Of a stretch of 64,000 nucleotides of DNA, positions 59,629 to 64,000 are shown piece by piece (position 1 is the stretch's first letter; each line of letters begins with the position of its first letter). The stretch comes from Chromatiales bacterium. GTDB lineage: Bacteria; Pseudomonadota; Gammaproteobacteria; Steroidobacterales; GCA-2729495. The DNA lies in contig JAEUPZ010000031.1 in NCBI GenBank assembly GCA_016789885.1, positions 124,001 to 188,000 on the forward strand. The letters are read 5' to 3'. The translations under genes were made by a program, and so were the position numbers. The notes under the pieces were generated by a model. It searched no databases. It was not told where the DNA came from and saw only the letters and a list, made by a program, of their open reading frames with translations.

Positions 59629-59991
59629 TCACAGCAGGATCGCGACGACGCGGCGGTCTTCGGCCAGCAGGATGTTGTACGTGCGGCAGGCGGCGGCCGT
59701 CGCCATGGCCTCGAAGCCCACGCCGCGGGACATGACCTCGACCATCAGGGCGTGGCGGGGAAAGCGGTGGCTCGGTCCCGTGCCGAGCACGATGACTTCG
59801 GGATCGAGGGCCAGCGCCCCGGCGAGGTCGTCGATGGCCAGCGTCTCGAGGGCCGGTGCCTGCCAGCCTGCCACCAGGGAGTCGGCGCTGACGACGAGCC
59901 CGGTGGGCTGCCACTCGCCGTTGACCAGCACGGCGCCCTCCCGGTACGACTGGATATAATTTCCCGCAGTCTTGTCGGCGTGCAGTTTCAT
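59629..59991 (-). CDS. Mth938-like domain protein
   Basis: The 120-residue protein [27 protein letters not shown]... ends LAEDRRVVAILL and has the small alpha/beta fold of the Mth938/NDUFAF3 family (DUF498). Typical are the LVVSADSLVAGW and VIVLGTGPSHRFP strands. Mitochondrial relatives help assemble respiratory complex I; the bacterial role is not established. Its start codon lies on the opposite strand over the recJ ATG: CATG at 59989-59992 contains both. Expression of the two genes may therefore interfere. Confidence 0.85.
   Translation of the reverse strand: MKLHADKTAGNYIQSYREGAVLVNGEWQPTGLVVSADSLVAGWQAPALETLAIDDLAGALALDPEVIVLGTGPSHRFPRHALMVEVMSRGVGFEAMATAAACRTYNILLAEDRRVVAILL
59955..59960 (+). 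promoter_or_regulatory. Candidate -10 for recJ inside the Mth938-like gene
   Basis: A consensus TATAAT lies 29 bases before the recJ ATG, inside the first codons of the opposite-strand Mth938-like gene. TTGACC at 59921 is too far upstream to be its -35. Confidence 0.4.
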
Positions 59992-61744
59992 GGTCGATGC
60001 ATCGAGCGCGGTTCACGATAGCACGCCGCGACCGGTCCGCCGCCGCGAGGCGACGCCGGCGGCGCTGGCGTCACTGCCGGCCGGCCTGCACCCGGTGCTG
60101 CGGCGCGTGCTGGCGGCGCGACACGTCACCCCCGCTGAGCTGGAGCCGTCCCTCCCGCGGCTCATCCCCGTCGGTACGCTGCCCGGAATCGATGCGGCCG
60201 TCGAGCGGTTGATGCGCGCGCGGGCCGACGGCGAGCGGGTCGTCATCGTCGGCGACTTCGACGCCGACGGTGCCACGGCCACCGCGCTGATGGTGCGCTG
60301 CCTCCGGGCCTTCGGCTACGGGCGCGTCGGGTTCCTCGTGCCGGACCGCCTGCGCTTTGGCTACGGGTTGTCACCGGGCGTGGCCGAGGTTGCGGCGGTC
60401 GGCGGCCCGGGCCTGCTCGTCACCGTCGACAACGGCATCGCCAGCGTCGAGGGCGTGGCCCGCGCGGCGGCCCTCGGCCTCGACGTCGTCGTCACCGACC
60501 ACCACCTGCCCGGCACGACGCTGCCGGCGGCCGCCGCCATCACGGGGCCGACGGTGCCGGGCACCACGTTCGCGAGCCCGTCGCTGTGCGGCGTCGGCGT
60601 GGCGTTCTACGTGCTCGCCGCCCTCGGCCGTGCGCTGGCCGCGGCCGGTCTGTGCAGCGCCGAGGTGGCGCGGCGGGCCGTGACGGCCGGCCTCGACCTG
60701 GTGGCGCTCGGCACCGTCGCCGACGTCGTGGCCCTGGATTTCAACAACCGCATCCTCGTGGCCGAGGGCCTGCGGCGCATCCGGTCCGGTCGCTGCTCGC
60801 CCGGCATCGCGGCGCTCTTCGCCGTGGCGGGGCGCGATACTGCCGCGGCCACGGCCGCGGACCTCGGCTTCGCCATCGCACCGCGCCTGAATGCCGCCGG
60901 CCGGCTCGCCGACATGACCGTCGGCGTGCAGTGCCTGCTGGCCGACGACCCGGCCCGGGCCCGCACACTGGCGGCGCAGCTCCACGCGCTGAACGCCGAG
61001 CGCCGCGAGCTGCAGGCACGCACCGAGGCCGAGGCCCTGGCGCTGCTCGGCGACCTGGCGGAGTTGCCGCGGGCCCTGGACAACGCGGCGGTGACGCTGT
61101 TCGACGAGTCCTGGCACCCCGGCATCGTCGGGCTCGTGGCGGGCCGCCTGCGGGAGCGCAGCGGCCGGCCGGCCGTGGCCTTCGCCAGGGACCCCGGGTC
61201 CGGGATGCTCCGCGGCTCGGCCCGCTCGGTGCCGGGCGTGCACATCCGCGACTGCATCGCCGCGGCACTGCGCGAGGTCAGCGACGGCGCCGTGCGCTTT
61301 GGCGGCCACGCCATGGCGGCGGGCCTCACGCTGCCGGAGGCGTTGCTGCCCGGCTTCCGGGCGGCGCTTTCGGCCGAGGTGCATCGCTACGACGAGGTCA
61401 TCGCCGCCGGCGACGCCGTCTGGACAGACGGTCCGCTGGACGCGGCCGACCTCACGCCGGAATTCGCCGAGGTGCTGGCGGCGGCGGGACCCTGGGGCTC
61501 GGCGTTCCCGGAGCCACTCTTCGACAACACCTTCGAGGTGCTGCGCGAGGGCGTCGTCGGCGGCAGCCACCTGCGGCTGACGGTCCGTCACCCGGGCGGT
61601 GGCGACCCGGTGGGCGCCATCGCGTTCGGCATGGCCGCCCGTTCGCCGCTGCCGCGCGAGGCCCGGCTGGTGTACCGGCTCGAGGTCGACCGCTGGCGCC
61701 AGCGGCGCGCGGCCCAGCTGGTCGTCGAGGCCGTGCTCGCCTGA
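59990..61744 (+). CDS. recJ: Single-stranded-DNA-specific exonuclease RecJ
   Basis: RecJ is a 5'-3' single-strand exonuclease in recombination and mismatch repair. The 584-residue protein has DHH-family motifs I ([16 protein letters not shown], residues 86-100), II (VTVDNGI), III (VVTDHHLPG) and DHHA1-domain [20 protein letters not shown]. Motif I has Phe where Escherichia coli RecJ has Tyr. After DHH the usual VNP is replaced by ITGPTVPG, a change worth noting. ATG 59990 fits; TTG 59972 is possible. The gene is divergent from the Mth938-like gene and its ATG overlaps that gene's ATG on the other strand. Confidence 0.94.
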   Translation: MVDASSAVHDSTPRPVRRREATPAALASLPAGLHPVLRRVLAARHVTPAELEPSLPRLIPVGTLPGIDAAVERLMRARADGERVVIVGDFDADGATATALMVRCLRAFGYGRVGFLVPDRLRFGYGLSPGVAEVAAVGGPGLLVTVDNGIASVEGVARAAALGLDVVVTDHHLPGTTLPAAAAITGPTVPGTTFASPSLCGVGVAFYVLAALGRALAAAGLCSAEVARRAVTAGLDLVALGTVADVVALDFNNRILVAEGLRRIRSGRCSPGIAALFAVAGRDTAAATAADLGFAIAPRLNAAGRLADMTVGVQCLLADDPARARTLAAQLHALNAERRELQARTEAEALALLGDLAELPRALDNAAVTLFDESWHPGIVGLVAGRLRERSGRPAVAFARDPGSGMLRGSARSVPGVHIRDCIAAALREVSDGAVRFGGHAMAAGLTLPEALLPGFRAALSAEVHRYDEVIAAGDAVWTDGPLDAADLTPEFAEVLAAAGPWGSAFPEPLFDNTFEVLREGVVGGSHLRLTVRHPGGGDPVGAIAFGMAARSPLPREARLVYRLEVDRWRQRRAAQLVVEAVLA

Positions 61745-61752
61745 GCCCGCGG

Positions 61753-61781
61753 TTGTTCACCGCGGCGGCAGCGTCTACGAT
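61753..61781 (+). promoter_or_regulatory. Candidate prfB promoter
   Basis: TTGTTC at 61753-61758 and TACGAT at 61776-61781 are separated by 17 bases, 30 bases before the prfB ATG, in the short spacer after recJ. Confidence 0.55.
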
Positions 61782-61811
61782 GGCGCCCCCTTTTGCGGCG
61801 CACCGACCCCG

Positions 61812-62907
<1,096 letters not shown>

Positions 62908-62932
62908 CGGCCCCGCGGCAGCGGAGGAGACC

Positions 62933-64000
62933 ATGACCGACCACCCGTCCAGCGAGGGCGAGGGCGAGAACCGCCTGGTCGCCGAGCGCCGCCGCAAGCT
63001 CGCCGACCTGCGGGCCGCCGGCAACGCGTTCCCCAACCAGTACCGCCGCACCGCGCTCGCCGGGCAGCTGCACGCCACCTGGGGGAGCCACGGCAACGAG
63101 ACCCTCGAGGCGGAGCCCGTCGAGGTGACCGTCGGCGGGCGGATGCTCGCGCGCCGCATCATGGGCAAGGCCAGCTTCGCCAAGCTCCAGGACCGCAGCG
63201 GCCAGGTGCAGGTGTTCCTGCAGAAGGACGTGCTCGGCGACGAGGCCTACGACGCGTTCCGCGGCCTGGACCTCGGCGACATCTGCTGGGCGAAGGGCAC
63301 GCTGTTCCGCACGAAGACCGGTGAGCTGTCGGTCAAGGCCAGCGAGTTCCGCGTGCTGGTGAAGTCCCTGCGTCCGCTGCCGGAGAAGTTCCACGGCCTT
63401 GCCGACACCGAGCTGCGCTACCGCCACCGCTACGTCGACCTCATCGTGACCGAGGAGACGCGCGAGGTGTTCCGCGCGCGCACGCGCATCATCCAGTTCC
63501 TGCGCAGCTATCTCGACACCCTCGACTTCCTCGAGGTCGAGACGCCGATGATGCAGGCCATCCCCGGCGGTGCCGCGGCGCGGCCCTTCGTCACGCACCA
63601 CAACGTGCTGGCCCGCGACCTCTACCTGCGCGTGGCCCCCGAGCTGTACCTGAAGCGCCTGGTCGTCGGCGGCTTCGAGCGCGTGTACGAGCTGAACCGC
63701 AACTTCCGCAACGAGGGTGTGTCGACCCGGCACAACCCCGAGTTCACGATGCTCGAGCTGTACATGGCGTACGCCGATTACCGTGATCTCATGGACCTGC
63801 TCGAGAACCTGCTGCGCAGCGTGGCGGCCAGCGTCACCGGCGGTGCCACGGTCAGCTACCAGGGTCGCGACTACGACCTGGGCGTGCCGTTCCGGCGCCT
63901 CTCCATCGAGGGGGCGGTGGCGCACTACAACCCGTCGCTCGAGCCGGGCCGCCTGCGCGACGCCGACTACCTGCGCGCGGCCTGCGCGCAGCTGCGCATC
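62933..64000 (+). CDS. lysS: Lysine--tRNA ligase, class II (3' end outside window)
   Basis: The visible 356 residues are the N-terminal two-thirds of lysyl-tRNA synthetase. They comprise an OB-fold anticodon-binding domain ([32 protein letters not shown]) and part of the class II catalytic domain. Motif 1 region [43 protein letters not shown], and motif 2 [26 protein letters not shown] are all present. The translation was read directly from the plus strand. ATG 62933 follows GCGGAGGAGACC, a strong ribosome site. The C-terminus runs past base 64000. Confidence 0.97.
   Translation, partial: MTDHPSSEGEGENRLVAERRRKLADLRAAGNAFPNQYRRTALAGQLHATWGSHGNETLEAEPVEVTVGGRMLARRIMGKASFAKLQDRSGQVQVFLQKDVLGDEAYDAFRGLDLGDICWAKGTLFRTKTGELSVKASEFRVLVKSLRPLPEKFHGLADTELRYRHRYVDLIVTEETREVFRARTRIIQFLRSYLDTLDFLEVETPMMQAIPGGAAARPFVTHHNVLARDLYLRVAPELYLKRLVVGGFERVYELNRNFRNEGVSTRHNPEFTMLELYMAYADYRDLMDLLENLLRSVAASVTGGATVSYQGRDYDLGVPFRRLSIEGAVAHYNPSLEPGRLRDADYLRAACAQLRI

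Overview
The window looks like chromosomal DNA of a very GC-rich gammaproteobacterium. The evidence is the gene order rpsB-tsf-pyrH-frr-uppS-cdsA-rseP-bamA-skp-lpxD-lpxA-lpxB-rnhB-dnaE-accA-tilS-pyrG-kdsA-eno-ftsB and surE-pcm-nlpD-like-recJ-prfB-lysS, together with lipid A and Kdo genes, a GTP-type PEP carboxykinase and a full exosortase A system. The species cannot be named from the sequence. I saw no insertion sequence, prophage or CRISPR array.

Positions 1-20600 hold most of an exosortase A (XrtA)/PEP-CTERM exopolysaccharide locus. On the minus strand are a Wzx-type flippase (cut by the window edge), a glycosyltransferase-like protein, a PLP-dependent decarboxylase and an AMP-forming acyl ligase. 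Divergent from these are the TPR lipoprotein PrsT, exosortase A fused to EpsI, and a polyprenyl glycosylphosphotransferase. Further on are an AAA ATPase carrying an FHA domain, an outer-membrane barrel protein, a Wza-like export protein, a WecA/MraY-type phosphosugar transferase, a phosphopantetheinyl transferase and the sigma-54 activator PrsR. gltX and three tRNA genes (Val, Ala, Glu) are interspersed. No PEP-CTERM substrate, PrsK kinase, chain-length regulator or tyrosine kinase is in the window.

Positions 20600-32600 hold galE, dusA, a methyltransferase, a class III cyclase-FHA protein, pckG, tsaB, dsbB, dapD, glnD and map. Positions 32600-64000 are the translation, envelope and replication supercluster. 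It departs from the usual gammaproteobacterial order in a patterned way: dxr is absent between cdsA and rseP, fabZ between lpxD and lpxA, and ispD, ispF and truD between ftsB and surE. Three of those five are MEP-pathway genes, so the lineage may make isoprenoids by another route or keep these genes elsewhere.

Regulatory structure includes an intact prfB +1 frameshift site and a palindrome inside the tRNA-Val promoter spacer. Hairpins sit at five of the seven convergent protein-gene junctions. A TTATGTC element recurs upstream of prsT and the glycosylphosphotransferase gene. A 14-base -10-like element abuts rseP and rnhB. In this genome long open frames on the wrong strand are common; they were left out.
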